This document shows, piece by piece, positions 9,058 through 17,314 of a stretch of 64,000 bases of DNA. Positions within the stretch are counted from its first letter, which is position 1. Each line of letters opens with the position of its first letter. Origin of the DNA: an uncultured Campylobacter sp. Lineage in GTDB: Bacteria > Campylobacterota > Campylobacteria > Campylobacterales > Campylobacteraceae. The position numbers and the translations under genes are program-made. Below the pieces are notes generated by a model. It ran no database searches. It had not been told where the DNA came from and saw only the letters and a list, made by a program, of their open reading frames with translations. Location of the stretch: positions 1-64,000 of the forward strand of contig CAKVAF010000001.1 in NCBI GenBank assembly GCA_934718785.1, in the 5' to 3' direction.

Positions 9058-9524
9058 TCTTTTTCTAGCTTTTCTTCTTTTATGATGTATTCTATCATTT
9101 CAGCCACAGCCCCTTGTCCACCTTTATTTTCTAGCTTTATTTTAGCTTCTAAGCTTTTAAGAGCGTCAGAGGGCTTAAAGCTAAGTTTTACAGAGCTTAA
9201 AAGCGAGCTATCATTATAATAATCACCTATTGCAGCGCAGTTTTCAAAGCTTAAATTTAAATCCTTTAAAAGCTCTTTAGCGCAGCTTAATTTATCTTTG
9301 ATTCCTTGAAAAAGAAAAGTTATCTTTAAATCTTTTGCTCGAAGCTCGTTGCAAATAGAGCTTTTGCCTGTAATGATGGCTATTTTTTTACCTAGTTTAA
9401 GCCATGCCTCAATGGCGGCTCCATCTTTTACATTAAATTCCTTAATTTGCTCGCCACTGCTTGTATAAATGATTTTTCCATCCGTTAAACAGCCATCAAT
9501 ATCTAAAAATATAAGCTCTATCAT
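9036..9524 (-). CDS. kdsC: KDO-8-phosphate phosphatase (HAD family)
   Basis: Removes phosphate from 3-deoxy-D-manno-octulosonate 8-phosphate to give KDO for the LOS core. HAD motif I is FLDIDGCLTDG (nucleophile D8, acid D10), motif II includes ITGK, and motif IV is GDYYNDSSLL. The 162-residue capless subunit fits the tetrameric KdsC class. It is first in the kdsC-lptC-lptA unit. Confidence 0.9.
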   Translation of the reverse strand: MIELIFLDIDGCLTDGKIIYTSSGEQIKEFNVKDGAAIEAWLKLGKKIAIITGKSSICNELRAKDLKITFLFQGIKDKLSCAKELLKDLNLSFENCAAIGDYYNDSSLLSSVKLSFKPSDALKSLEAKIKLENKGGQGAVAEMIEYIIKEEKLEKEWDALWL

Positions 9525-9633
9525 TTTTATCCTTAAAATTTGTGAAATTTTAACGCAAATTTATAAATTAAAGGCAATACAAAAGTCCATTTTACATAAT
9601 TTTCTTGGGCTTGATTTTTATATTTTGAATTTA

Positions 9634-9668
9634 TAATAAAAAACTCATCATTAAAAAATGATGAGTTT
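9634..9668 (-). terminator. Rho-independent terminator of the ncRNA candidate
   Basis: A perfect 12-bp stem (9641-9652 with 9657-9668) and a 4-base loop are followed on the minus strand by a run of seven Ts and TATTATAA. It reads leftward, so it ends the short RNA that starts near 9805 and not kdsC, which already ends at 9036. Confidence 0.85.
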
Positions 9669-9805
9669 GCATCTTAATAAAGGAGAAGTGAATCACCCCC
9701 ACCTAAGAGGTGAGGGCTTCCTAACTAAAGCTAAGCAATCTTAGCTAACACGAAAGGCTTTTTGTTTATAGTCTAATAGGCTAATTCCTAACCCAAACGA
9801 CTTTT
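9636..9805 (-). ncRNA. Structured RNA candidate, omega-RNA-like
   Basis: A leftward transcript of about 170 nt is bounded by a consensus extended -10 box and an intrinsic terminator, with no credible ORF. In order it can fold as: GGUUAG paired with UUAGCC (two wobbles) near the 5' end; GCUAAG-AUUG-CUUAGC, perfect, at 9730-9745; then CCCUCACC-UCUUA-GGUGGGGG at 9696-9716, followed by UGAUUCAC and about 28 nt up to the terminator stem. The last hairpin and the TTCAC end resemble the right end of IS200/IS605 elements, which in TnpB systems forms the 3' scaffold of the omega RNA just before its guide. No tnpB remains nearby. It may be a stranded omega RNA, a domesticated small RNA, or an expressed transposon scar. 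The boundaries are predicted, not measured. Confidence 0.55.
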
Positions 9806-9934
9806 ATTGCAATTATATCATATTTTAATTAATTATACTAATATTTTTAAAAAAAATCCGCAAATTTAGCATTTTAACTCACCTAGCGGCGAGTAGCAAT
9901 TCATCCCCCGCCTAAGAGGCGAGGGTTTCTTGCT
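9690..9934. mobile_element. IS200/IS605-like end remnants, two direct copies
   Basis: Two similar hairpin blocks lie in the same orientation about 209 bases apart. Copy A (9690-9726) reads AATCACCCCCACCT, then the complementary arm AGGTGAGGG. Copy B (9898-9934) reads ATTCATCCCCCGCC, then GGCGAGGG. C/G-rich subterminal palindromes with ATTCAY at the edge are typical of IS200/IS605 ends, as I remember them. No transposase or TnpB coding sequence survives in 9525-10027, so this is a decayed element. Confidence 0.5.
9812..9820 (-). promoter_or_regulatory. Extended -10 promoter of the ncRNA candidate
   Basis: On the minus strand TGATATAAT matches the Campylobacter sigma-70 extended -10 exactly, with AT-rich DNA upstream and no clear -35, as is usual in this genus. 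Transcription is expected to start near 9805. Confidence 0.7.
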
Positions 9935-9984
9935 AAAATTTGATAAATTCTAAATTTTAAATCATTAAAACTAAATTTAAACTC

Positions 9985-10019
9985 ATCAAAGCCCTAAATT
10001 ATTAATTTAAGGCTTTGAT
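9985..10019 (-). terminator. Terminator of the chemoreceptor gene
   Basis: A 9-bp stem (ATCAAAGCC at 9985-9993 with GGCTTTGAT at 10011-10019) lies just beyond the stop of the receptor gene on its own strand. AT-rich sequence follows but not a long T-run, so it is a reasonable rather than a strong terminator. Confidence 0.6.
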
Positions 10020-10027
10020 TTAAATTT

Positions 10028-12106
10028 TTAGAATTTCTTTTTCTTCACATCAGCTAGAATATTTGCCGCGATGGCATTAACGCTATCTGAAATCACTGAA
10101 GAATCATTGGCGATTTTCACATTTTCTTGCGTTACGCTTTCAATGTGAGCCACGCTTTCGTTAATTTGTGTGATACCCGCAGTTTGTTCTTTAATGCTTT
10201 CAGCCATATCGTTAATGCTTTGAACGAGCAAGTTTGTATTAGCTTCAATCTCGCTAAGACTTTTTTGTGTGCGCTCAGCAAGTTTTCTTACTTCATCTGC
10301 AACGACGGCAAAGCCACGTCCATGCTCTCCTGCGCGAGCCGCTTCAATGGCTGCGTTAAGGGCGAGCAAGTTGATTTGATCTGCGATATCACCGATGATT
10401 GAAGTTACATTTTTAATCTCTTCACTTTGAGTGATAACCTCGCCTGTTTTTTGCGATACATTTTGCATTGAGCTGGTGATCTCTTCGAGCGCGGCAGCCG
10501 TTTCTTCTAGCGAGTGAGCTTGAGAATTTGAGCTTTGTGTTAGAGCCTTGACCGCTTCTTGTAGTTTGCCTGACTCATCGCTAAGAGAATTTGCAAAATC
10601 ACTACTTTGCTTCAGCATTTTAACAATTTCTTGCCCTAAGATATTCGTTGTCACTTCGACATTACCGCTTGCATTTGGCACTTGGTTTCTAAAATCTAAG
10701 CTTTTGTATCTTTCAAAAATATCGTTCAGCACATTTGTATTTGAGCCGATTTTCTTTTGAAGTGTGCCTAAAAGACTATTCAATACATTTTTAAGTTCAA
10801 CAAGTTGTGGATTTCTAGGATTTTCAACGATTCTTGCGGTGAGATCGCCATCCTCGACCTTGCGCGCGGTCTCCACAGACTGCTTGACAGTGACAGCGTC
10901 CTGGGTTAAGCCAGATTGCGTTCTTTGGATATTGTCATTGATCGCCACTGCCATTTCGCCAAGCTCATCGTGAGCCTTGATTTTAAGGAGTTTTGGCGGC
11001 TCTTTAGTCTCGTAGTTAAGAAATTTAAAGAAATTAAAGAGCAAGTTAGCGATACTATCAATTCTGGTGATGACATTTCTGTTGATATAAAAGAACACAA
11101 TTGCCGCGATGACGATAAGAGAGACTGCAATACTTACAATAAAGGTATTTCTAAGCTCTACAACAGGTGCAAATATCGAGCTTTCAGGTACGATGACAAT
11201 AGAAGCCCATTTATCGTTCTCGATAATGAACGTAGAAACTGAAGCGTAGCTTAATATGCCTTGATAATTCATATAAGGAAATGTCCCTTCCTTGTTCTGA
11301 ACGATGGCTTCGTGAATCTTTTGCACGCTTTCATCGCGGTTGATATCTAAGAAAGTTTTGCCGATGACATCTTGATTTGGATGCGCGACGATGACACCAT
11401 CATGGCTTGCTAACGCTCTATAATCACCCTCAAAAACATTGAGCCTGCTGCTTTGTATATCCTTGCCTATAAAGTCAAAATTCACTAACATACCTATAAC
11501 GCCCACGACTTGACCGTTTGTATTTGTAATAGGATAGTTCAAAGTGGCTGCTATTTGCTCAGGATCGCCATTTAGACTTATTTTCCTTGCCTTACCCACA
11601 GATGGCTTGCCTGAAGTGAGTGTGTTTTGCACACCGGTAAAAGTGGGAATGATATTATCCGCTTGTAATATCACAATCCTGCCGTCATTCATCATGTCAG
11701 TATCCTTGGCTAAAATCGCAAATTCGCCATTGCTAAGCCTGTGCTTAGGATTTACTATATTTGCATTGAAATTTGGATCTTTAATGTAAATATAGCCATA
11801 AGTCGCCCAGTTTGATGAATCCATAACATTTTCAAGTAAACTTTGCATATCTCTTTGCCCACTTGAGCCTAAATCAAAGAGATTTTCAACCTGCTGGTGG
11901 CTGACTTTTAAAATCGCGCTCACTTCATAAAAATGCCCCTCGACTAAATTCGCAACTCTCTTAGAGACATTGTAAACAAGCTTTGAGCTTTCCCTTTCTT
12001 GGATGCTTGATGAGTTGCTGACAACCAAAACACCCATGACAATCATACAAACAGCAACTATGGCAAACACCCATAGACTGACCTTTGTTCCCAGTTTTAA
12101 TTTCAT
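10028..12106 (-). CDS. Methyl-accepting chemotaxis protein, group A Tlp
   Basis: Transmembrane chemoreceptor feeding CheW/CheA. Transmembrane segment 1 is about residues 10-30. A periplasmic double-Cache sensor follows to about 315, then a second transmembrane segment (about 319-340), a HAMP region and a long cytoplasmic coiled coil. The conserved hairpin tip [19 protein letters not shown] lies near residue 580. The signalling half is of the type shared by C. jejuni group A Tlps. Its neighbour zupT matches the C. jejuni Cj0262c/Cj0263 arrangement, so it may correspond to Tlp4/DocC. The ligand cannot be read from sequence. The RBS AGGGGG precedes the ATG. It is a single-gene unit with its own promoter and terminator. 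Confidence 0.92.
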   Translation of the reverse strand: MKLKLGTKVSLWVFAIVAVCMIVMGVLVVSNSSSIQERESSKLVYNVSKRVANLVEGHFYEVSAILKVSHQQVENLFDLGSSGQRDMQSLLENVMDSSNWATYGYIYIKDPNFNANIVNPKHRLSNGEFAILAKDTDMMNDGRIVILQADNIIPTFTGVQNTLTSGKPSVGKARKISLNGDPEQIAATLNYPITNTNGQVVGVIGMLVNFDFIGKDIQSSRLNVFEGDYRALASHDGVIVAHPNQDVIGKTFLDINRDESVQKIHEAIVQNKEGTFPYMNYQGILSYASVSTFIIENDKWASIVIVPESSIFAPVVELRNTFIVSIAVSLIVIAAIVFFYINRNVITRIDSIANLLFNFFKFLNYETKEPPKLLKIKAHDELGEMAVAINDNIQRTQSGLTQDAVTVKQSVETARKVEDGDLTARIVENPRNPQLVELKNVLNSLLGTLQKKIGSNTNVLNDIFERYKSLDFRNQVPNASGNVEVTTNILGQEIVKMLKQSSDFANSLSDESGKLQEAVKALTQSSNSQAHSLEETAAALEEITSSMQNVSQKTGEVITQSEEIKNVTSIIGDIADQINLLALNAAIEAARAGEHGRGFAVVADEVRKLAERTQKSLSEIEANTNLLVQSINDMAESIKEQTAGITQINESVAHIESVTQENVKIANDSSVISDSVNAIAANILADVKKKKF

Positions 12107-12138
12107 AACTGCCCCCTACTAAAGATTACAAAAGCACA

Positions 12139-12147
12139 ATTATAGCA
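12139..12147 (-). promoter_or_regulatory. Extended -10 promoter of the chemoreceptor gene
   Basis: TGCTATAAT on the minus strand lies about 33 bases upstream of the receptor ATG, with an AT-rich upstream region. It is a consensus Campylobacter vegetative promoter. Confidence 0.7.
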
Positions 12148-12275
12148 TAAAAAAGTAAAAATTTCTATAATTTTCGTTTATTTTTATGAAATTTAATTTT
12201 AAAGTCTATAAATAAGGCTTTAAAAATATTGATACCTAAGGCAAGGAATAAATTTGAATTCTAAAAATAATTATA

Positions 12276-12502
12276 AAAACAGCGGCGCGAGTTTTGAAAT
12301 TCGTCATTGCAAAAAGTAAATTTATTTTAAAATTTTCTTTACTCATCTGTCATCGCGAGCAAAGCGAAGCAATCCACACTTTCAATTGGCGATTTAAATT
12401 TTTCTAATATCAAATTATGGATTGCCACGACAAAACTGCGTTTTGTCTCGCAATGACGAGCAAATTATTGTCATTGCGAGCAAGCGCTTAGCAATGACGA
12501 GC
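12276..12502. repeat. Repeat block between the chemoreceptor gene and zupT
   Basis: The gap 12107-12507 holds the terminal motif AAAACAGCGGCGCGAGTTTTG (from 12276) and three modules: 12349-12376, 12417-12459 (inner palindrome ACAAAACTGCGTTTTGT) and 12469-12501. Several stretches of 40-50 bases are identical or nearly so to the block on the other side of zupT (13702-14040), in a different order. The left part of the gap is AT-rich and carries the receptor promoter. Confidence 0.85.
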
Positions 12503-12507
12503 CTTAA

Positions 12508-13458
12508 TTAAACATTATTGAGTAAAGCAAGGCTAAAAGCCATCACACCCATACCCACTAAAAGCCCATACAAGCAGTGATGAGGCTCGCCATATATCCT
12601 TGCAGCGGGTAGTAATTCATCAAAAGAAATGTAAATCATAATGCCAGCTACTAGCGCAAAGCTCACTGCCAAAATCAGCTCATTTAAAAAAGGCAGCAGT
12701 AAAAATATGCCTACAAGCGCACCCAAAGGCTCGGTAAGCCCTGAAAGTGCGGAGTAGATGAAAGCCTTTTTCTTGTCGCCTGTGGAGTGATAGATCGGCA
12801 AACTCACCGCCATACCCTCAGGAATGTTGTGAATAGCGATAGCAAGGGCGATGAGAATGCCAAAATTGAGATTTTCAAGCGCAGAAACAAAGGTCGCAAA
12901 GCCTTCAGGGAAGTTGTGAAGCGCCACGGCAATGGCGGTTAAAACGCCGGTGCGCCGAAGTGCTTTTAAATCTTTGCTTTGATTTGGGGTTTTGAGTGAA
13001 TTTGAGTTGAAAGAATTTGAACTCAAGGAATTTAAATTGCGCGCTGTGTTTTCATCCTTAAAAGCGACTTTTTCCTTTAGATGAGCTAAATTTTCTTTGC
13101 TAAATAAGGGACAAATTTTAAGCTCTTGAAGCTCTATTTCTGTGTCTTTGCTTAAATTTTCAGGGATGAGTTTATCTACAAGGGCTGAGAGCAAAACGCC
13201 GATAAAAAAGCAAACTATGGCTAGAATTTCGCCCCAAAGTCCGCTAAATGCGGTGTTAAAATCCTTAAAAGCAACAGGTAAAATTTCCATAAAAGAGATA
13301 TAAATCATCACGCCCGCAGAAAATGAAAGCCCCAAAGAAAGCACTTTTGAGTTATCTTTGCGTGAAAAAAACGCAATCACAGCCCCAGCAATCGTTGAAA
13401 GTCCTGCCAAAGCACACAGAGCTAAAGCCCATAAAATCTGCGTTAAAGAAAGTTCCAT
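12508..13458 (-). CDS. zupT: ZIP family metal transporter ZupT
   Basis: Inner-membrane importer for zinc and probably other divalent cations. It has about eight hydrophobic segments. The paired metal-site motifs are HNFPEG and HNIPEG in the fourth and fifth conserved helices. Length is 316 against about 291 that I remember for Cj0263. The excess is a Ser/Asn/Leu-rich cytoplasmic loop at about residues 118-164. The last ten codons and the stop have a degraded second copy at 14004-14040. No regulator binding site was identified. Confidence 0.92.
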   Translation of the reverse strand: MELSLTQILWALALCALAGLSTIAGAVIAFFSRKDNSKVLSLGLSFSAGVMIYISFMEILPVAFKDFNTAFSGLWGEILAIVCFFIGVLLSALVDKLIPENLSKDTEIELQELKICPLFSKENLAHLKEKVAFKDENTARNLNSLSSNSFNSNSLKTPNQSKDLKALRRTGVLTAIAVALHNFPEGFATFVSALENLNFGILIALAIAIHNIPEGMAVSLPIYHSTGDKKKAFIYSALSGLTEPLGALVGIFLLLPFLNELILAVSFALVAGIMIYISFDELLPAARIYGEPHHCLYGLLVGMGVMAFSLALLNNV

Positions 13459-13701
13459 TTATATCCTAACTTGCGATTTTATAAATTTTATTTGAATTTT
13501 ATTTTCGCTTTATTTTAAATTCTTAAAATTTTATATCGATTTGATTTTTCAAACTTTACAGAACTTAAAATCAATCAATAAAAATTCTCATTCAGTATAA
13601 ATTAAATTATAACATAATAATTTTAAGAATGTTTAACAAAATTCAATTTATCAAATCACATAAATATTGATAATTTCATCATCAATTCATAATCAATCTA
13701 A

Positions 13702-14040
13702 AAAACAGCGGCACGGGATTTGAAAATTCGTCATTACAAAGCCTTTAGGCTGAAGCGATCCACTTTGTCATTGCTATGCACAAACGAAGTAATCCACTTT
13801 GTCATTGCGAGCAAAGCGAAGCAATCCACACTTTCAATTGGCGATTTAAATTTTTCTAAATATAAATTTATGGATTGCCACGACAAAACTGCGTTTTGTC
13901 TCGCAATGACGAACAAATTATTGTCATTGCAAAAAGTAAATTTATTTTAAAATTTTCTTTACTCATCTGTCATTGCAAGCAAAGCGCTTAACAATGACAA
14001 GCCTTAATTAAACATTATTGAGCAAGACTAGGCAAAAAGC
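13702..14040. repeat. Repeat block upstream of zupT with zupT 3'-end fragment
   Basis: The 629-base gap between ruvC and zupT is AT-rich at 13459-13700. It then holds a terminal motif copy (13702-13726), degenerate modules (13729-13796), clean modules (13802-13829 and 13871-13912) and a weaker pair (13970-13999). Bases 13931-13972 match 12311-12352 exactly. Bases 14002-14040 match the zupT 3' end: read leftward they give AFCLVLLNNV and a stop, against AFSLALLNNV in zupT. Confidence 0.85.
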
Positions 14041-14087
14041 CTGCCAAAGTGAGAAAATTCAAATTCTAAAACACTCAAAAGCGCTTT

Positions 14088-14603
14088 TTAAACGCTAAGA
14101 ACGCCCTTTTTAGCATTTAATCCCACGCCTTTATTAAAGCGCAAATTCATCGCGTGCGTGAGTGCCACAGCAATGGCGTCCGTGATATCAAGGGGCTTGA
14201 TGTCTTTGGTGATAGCAAGCATTCTTTTGACCATAAAAGCCACCTGCTCCTTTTGCGCCTTTGCCTTGCCTGTAACTGCTTTTTTGACTTGAAGTGGGGT
14301 GTATTCGCTAAATTCGCCGTGCAGTTGCAAGATTTTAAGGCTTAAAGCGCCTCGAAATTGTGCTAGTTTCAGCACGCTTTTTGGATTGTGCGCAAAAAAG
14401 ATATCTTCAATGGCGACACTATCAAATTGATGTTGCTTGAAAATAAGATCAAGCCCTTCGCAAAGCTCGGTGATTTGATACTGCAAAGTGGATGGTTTGA
14501 TTTTGATAAGCCCTGCTTCAATGAGGCTTTTTTTGTTCGCGTTTGCTTCTAAAATAGCGTATCCACAAAACCTACTGCCCGGGTCAATGCCTAAAATTTT
14601 CAT
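14088..14603 (-). CDS. ruvC: Holliday junction endonuclease RuvC
   Basis: Resolves Holliday junctions together with RuvAB. The catalytic acidic residues of the RNase H fold are visible: D7 in LGIDPGSR, a Glu near residue 70 in AIEDIFF, and the paired Asp in DITDAIAVA near residue 140. The 171 residues are about ten longer than usual owing to a C-terminal tail. Confidence 0.95.
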   Translation of the reverse strand: MKILGIDPGSRFCGYAILEANANKKSLIEAGLIKIKPSTLQYQITELCEGLDLIFKQHQFDSVAIEDIFFAHNPKSVLKLAQFRGALSLKILQLHGEFSEYTPLQVKKAVTGKAKAQKEQVAFMVKRMLAITKDIKPLDITDAIAVALTHAMNLRFNKGVGLNAKKGVLSV

Positions 14604-14699
14604 TTTTGCCTTTTTATTTTTGGTGTAAATTTTAACTTAAAATCATAAATTTTAGAGTGAATTTAAATTTTAAAGCAGTGAAATTTTAAAATCAATTCT

Positions 14700-14905
14700 A
14701 AAACAGCGGCGTGAATTTTGGAATTTAAAATTTAGCAAGTAGGCTCGTCGTTGCGAGAAAATTTGTAGAATTTTCGTGGTAATTTATAATTTTATATTTA
14801 GAAAAATTTAAATCGCCAGTTGAAAGTGTGGATTGCTTCGCTAGCGCTCGCAATGACGGCAATTTTAATTTTTTTCAAAATTCCAAAACTTGCGGCCGCT
14901 GTTTT
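14700..14905. mobile_element. MITE-like element with terminal inverted repeats
   Basis: Imperfect inverted repeats of about 27 bases bound a 206-bp segment: AAAACAGCGGCGTGAATTTT at 14700-14719, continuing GGAATTT, and its partner at 14877-14905 ending GCGGCCGCTGTTTT. Inside are TCGTTGCGAG (14748-14757) and an inverted module (14831-14858). Part of the interior (about 14793-14845) is the reverse complement of sequence shared by both zupT-flanking blocks. It has no coding capacity. It fills most of the 381-base gap between ruvC and yceI. No clear target duplication was seen. Confidence 0.65.
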
Positions 14906-14953
14906 GAGATTTTAAAAATATCTAAATTTAAGATTGAATTAAGAGATGAAAGC

Positions 14954-14979
14954 TTTAAGCCCTAAATTTAGGGCTTAAA
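14954..14979 (-). terminator. Terminator of yceI
   Basis: A 9-bp stem (TTTAAGCCC with GGGCTTAAA) around an 8-base AT loop lies 6 bases past the yceI stop on its coding strand. Confidence 0.7.
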
Positions 14980-14984
14980 AAAGA

Positions 14985-15554
14985 TTATTTTGCGTTGGCT
15001 TCAACATCGATTTGAAGTTTAACCTCATCGCTAAGTGTGATTGTAGAGATACTTGAAGCGAAGTTAAAATCACTTCTTTTAATCGCACCTGTCAAAGAAA
15101 AGCCAAGCTTTTTCTTGCCTTGCATTTCACCGATACCGCCGATTTCAGCGTCTAAAACGACATCTTTTGAAACGCTAGCGATTGTAAGCGTGCCATTTAC
15201 CTTGCCTGCAGTGTCGCTAGTTTTTTGATAAGACTTCATCACAAAAGTAAGCTTAGGGAATTTTTTTGCATTGAAAAAATCTGCTTGTTGCAAGTGATTA
15301 TCACGCGTGCTGTTATCAGTATTTACAGAAGCGACTTTTATTGTAGCTTCGATTTTTTTGAAAGTCTTGCCCGCTTCATCAAAATCGATGCTGCCATCAT
15401 AATCTTTGAAGTTGCCATTTACGGTGCTGATTTGAAGGTGTTTGATTTTAAAGCCTACATTTGTGTGTGCTTTATCAAGCGCAAACTCAGCCGCCATTAA
15501 GCTGCTGCCAAGAAGTGATGCCGCTACGAGCGAGCTTAGAAGTAATTTTTTCAT
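14985..15554 (-). CDS. YceI family periplasmic lipid-binding protein
   Basis: Member of the YceI lipocalin-like family, which binds polyprenoid lipids in the periplasm. The physiological role in Campylobacter is unsettled. A signal peptide (residues 1-21, cleavage near SLMAAEF) is followed by FALDKAHTNVGFKIKHL, the classic start of the YceI fold, and the family's conserved TRDNHLQQADFF. The 189-residue length is normal. It is monocistronic, with a strong RBS (AAAGGAGAAC) and a terminator. It resembles C. jejuni Cj0420. Confidence 0.9.
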   Translation of the reverse strand: MKKLLLSSLVAASLLGSSLMAAEFALDKAHTNVGFKIKHLQISTVNGNFKDYDGSIDFDEAGKTFKKIEATIKVASVNTDNSTRDNHLQQADFFNAKKFPKLTFVMKSYQKTSDTAGKVNGTLTIASVSKDVVLDAEIGGIGEMQGKKKLGFSLTGAIKRSDFNFASSISTITLSDEVKLQIDVEANAK

Positions 15555-15623
15555 TTGTTCTCCTTTAAAAATTGTGTGAAAAGAATTTAAACAAAGGCGG
15601 ATTAATCAATAATTAATCATCGC

Positions 15624-15989
15624 TTAACACTTGGCTAAGCGCTTAAAAAAAGCGATAAATTCATCAAAACTTTTTAAATTTAAATCCTTAATTTCTCTTT
15701 GCTGCTTGCCCCACATGCACTCAGGGAAAAATGCATCTTCTTTAAAGCGCGCCATCACATGAAAATGCACGCGCGGGACATAGTTTGCAAAAGATGCGAT
15801 GTTGATTTTTTCAGGCTGATAAAACTCGCGCAAGGCTTTTTCGCAAAGCAAAACCCACGAAAAAAGCTCGTTTGCTAAATTTATAGGACAATCGCTAAGC
15901 TCTTTAAAAGGCGTTTTTGTAAAGATTTTCACCCAAGGAATTTGTGCGTTTTCGCGCTCAAAATAAAAATACTCGTTTTCGTAAAACAT
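15624..15989 (-). CDS. HIT-like protein
   Basis: A 121-residue protein whose centre (about residues 67-80) reads PRVHFHVMARF. This gives an HxHx core like the histidine triad of HIT nucleotide hydrolases, but the third histidine of HxHxH is Ala-Arg here. It may be a divergent or inactive HIT member. HIT proteins hydrolyse dinucleoside polyphosphates or nucleoside phosphoramidates. The substrate is unknown. It stands alone between yceI and the rightward gene at 16161. Confidence 0.65.
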   Translation of the reverse strand: MFYENEYFYFERENAQIPWVKIFTKTPFKELSDCPINLANELFSWVLLCEKALREFYQPEKINIASFANYVPRVHFHVMARFKEDAFFPECMWGKQQREIKDLNLKSFDEFIAFFKRLAKC

Positions 15990-16160
15990 TAAAATTTACC
16001 CTTTTTTTTAAATCAATCTTTATTTTAAAATTAATTTTTTTTAAATCAATGTGAAATTTTGAAATTTTAACTTAAATTTTATCATTTTTATATCAAATTT
16101 GATTAAAATTTAACAAAAAATGAGTTATAACTGCGCTCAAATTTTAAACAAGGGGATAAA

Positions 16161-16994
16161 ATGCAAGTTCAAAATAACTTTTCAAGCTCTTATTTTGCAA
16201 GCTTTAACTCTAGTTTTTATAATAACTTAAATTCGCGTGATTTTTCAAAAGTGGATGAATTTTCATCTTCGCAAAACAGCGGCGCGGGTTTTGAAATCAA
16301 TTTACAAAATGATAACAAAAACTTTCAAACAACGCAAAATAATTTTCAAAATAATTCATCACAAAGCTCAGCGCAAAAGGATAATGCTTTAAGTGAAAGC
16401 TCAACTAGTGCGGATAAGGATGAGAATTTGGGCGAAAACAGCACCGAGCTTACTGCTAGTGAGCGCACTTTGGTGCGAGAATTGCAAGTTACAGACACCA
16501 AAGTAAAGGCTCATGAAATGGCTCATCAAGCTGCAGGCGGTGGCTTAGCAGGGGCTGCAAGCTACACTTATGAGCGCGGACCTGATAATAAAATGTATGC
16601 GGTAGCTGGCGAAGTGCCTATTTCTATGCAAAAGGGCAACACCCCTGAAGAAACGATAGCCAATACCAGACAAATTCAAGCGGCTGCAATGGCTCCAGCT
16701 GATCCTAGCCCACAGGATTTTAAAGTCGCTGCGAGTGCGATGAGAATGGAGTTTGAAGCAAGAAGCGAGCAAGTAAGAATCAGGGCTGAAGAAAGCGCAA
16801 AACGTCTTGAAGAAAACAGCGAAGAAAACGAGTCGCAAAATGAGTCTAATGCGGGCTTTGAAGAAAATTCTGGGGCAAATCAAAACAATTTTGCCAAGCT
16901 TCAAGCCGCAAATAATGCTTATGCGAATTTTAGTGACACGCACGATATTAGCACGACCATTACTGAGCAAATGAATTTCAATAAAGCGGTTTGA
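16161..16994 (+). CDS. SprA-related putative metalloprotease
   Basis: The central region (about residues 90-215) matches the SprA-related family, named in Campylobacter as the CJM1_0395-type putative metalloproteases. A zinc-protease-like HEMAH motif lies near residue 119, followed by a Gly/Ala-rich stretch and TYERGPDNKMYAV. Both flanks are low-complexity and Ser/Asn/Gln/Glu-rich, and there is no signal peptide. Residues about 38-46 (QNSGAGFEI) are encoded by a 25-base copy of the dispersed terminal motif (16272-16297). Protease activity is inferred only. The start has a plausible RBS (AAGGGGAT). Confidence 0.75.
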   Translation: MQVQNNFSSSYFASFNSSFYNNLNSRDFSKVDEFSSSQNSGAGFEINLQNDNKNFQTTQNNFQNNSSQSSAQKDNALSESSTSADKDENLGENSTELTASERTLVRELQVTDTKVKAHEMAHQAAGGGLAGAASYTYERGPDNKMYAVAGEVPISMQKGNTPEETIANTRQIQAAAMAPADPSPQDFKVAASAMRMEFEARSEQVRIRAEESAKRLEENSEENESQNESNAGFEENSGANQNNFAKLQAANNAYANFSDTHDISTTITEQMNFNKAV

Positions 16995-17087
16995 AATTTT
17001 AGTGAAATTTTAAACTGCAAAGCTTGATTGATTTACTTTGTTAAGAATTTTAAACTGAGTTTAAAGCTTTTTAAATTTAAAATCAAT

Positions 17088-17177
17088 TGTGGATTGCTTC
17101 GCCAAAAATTAGCTCGCAATGAGATAAGCTTGGCTATCATTGTAAAGTTTTGCCCAGTCATTGCGAGAAGCAAATTT
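17088..17177. repeat. Repeat modules between the SprA-like gene and metA
   Basis: The 320-base gap between two convergent genes contains an inverted module (17088-17122, GGATTGCTTCGC to CTCGCAATGAG) and a partial forward module (17155-17177). The rest (17178-17314) is AT-rich with no feature that I can support. Confidence 0.7.
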
Positions 17178-17314
17178 ATTTTAAATTTCTCTCAAACTTT
17201 TTTGTAAAGTGATAAATTGCTCTTTTCAAGGTCATTTGCCTTAATAGATCCAGCGCTAAAAGCAAAAATATAAGAATTGATAAATCTTTTAAAATTTTTA
17301 AGAATTTAAATCAA

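Noticed and set aside
9686..9742. Rightward mini-ORF starting GTG behind AAGGAG at 9680
   Set aside because: The apparent RBS and 18 codons lie wholly in the IS605-like hairpin and end at once. More likely part of the structured leftward RNA.
13720..13950. Open frames on both strands in the zupT-ruvC gap
   Set aside because: Both are translations of the dispersed modules, which stay open by chance. No start signals.
16545..16970. 141-codon frame opposite the SprA-like gene
   Set aside because: Shadow of a well-supported gene on the other strand, with no family match or RBS.
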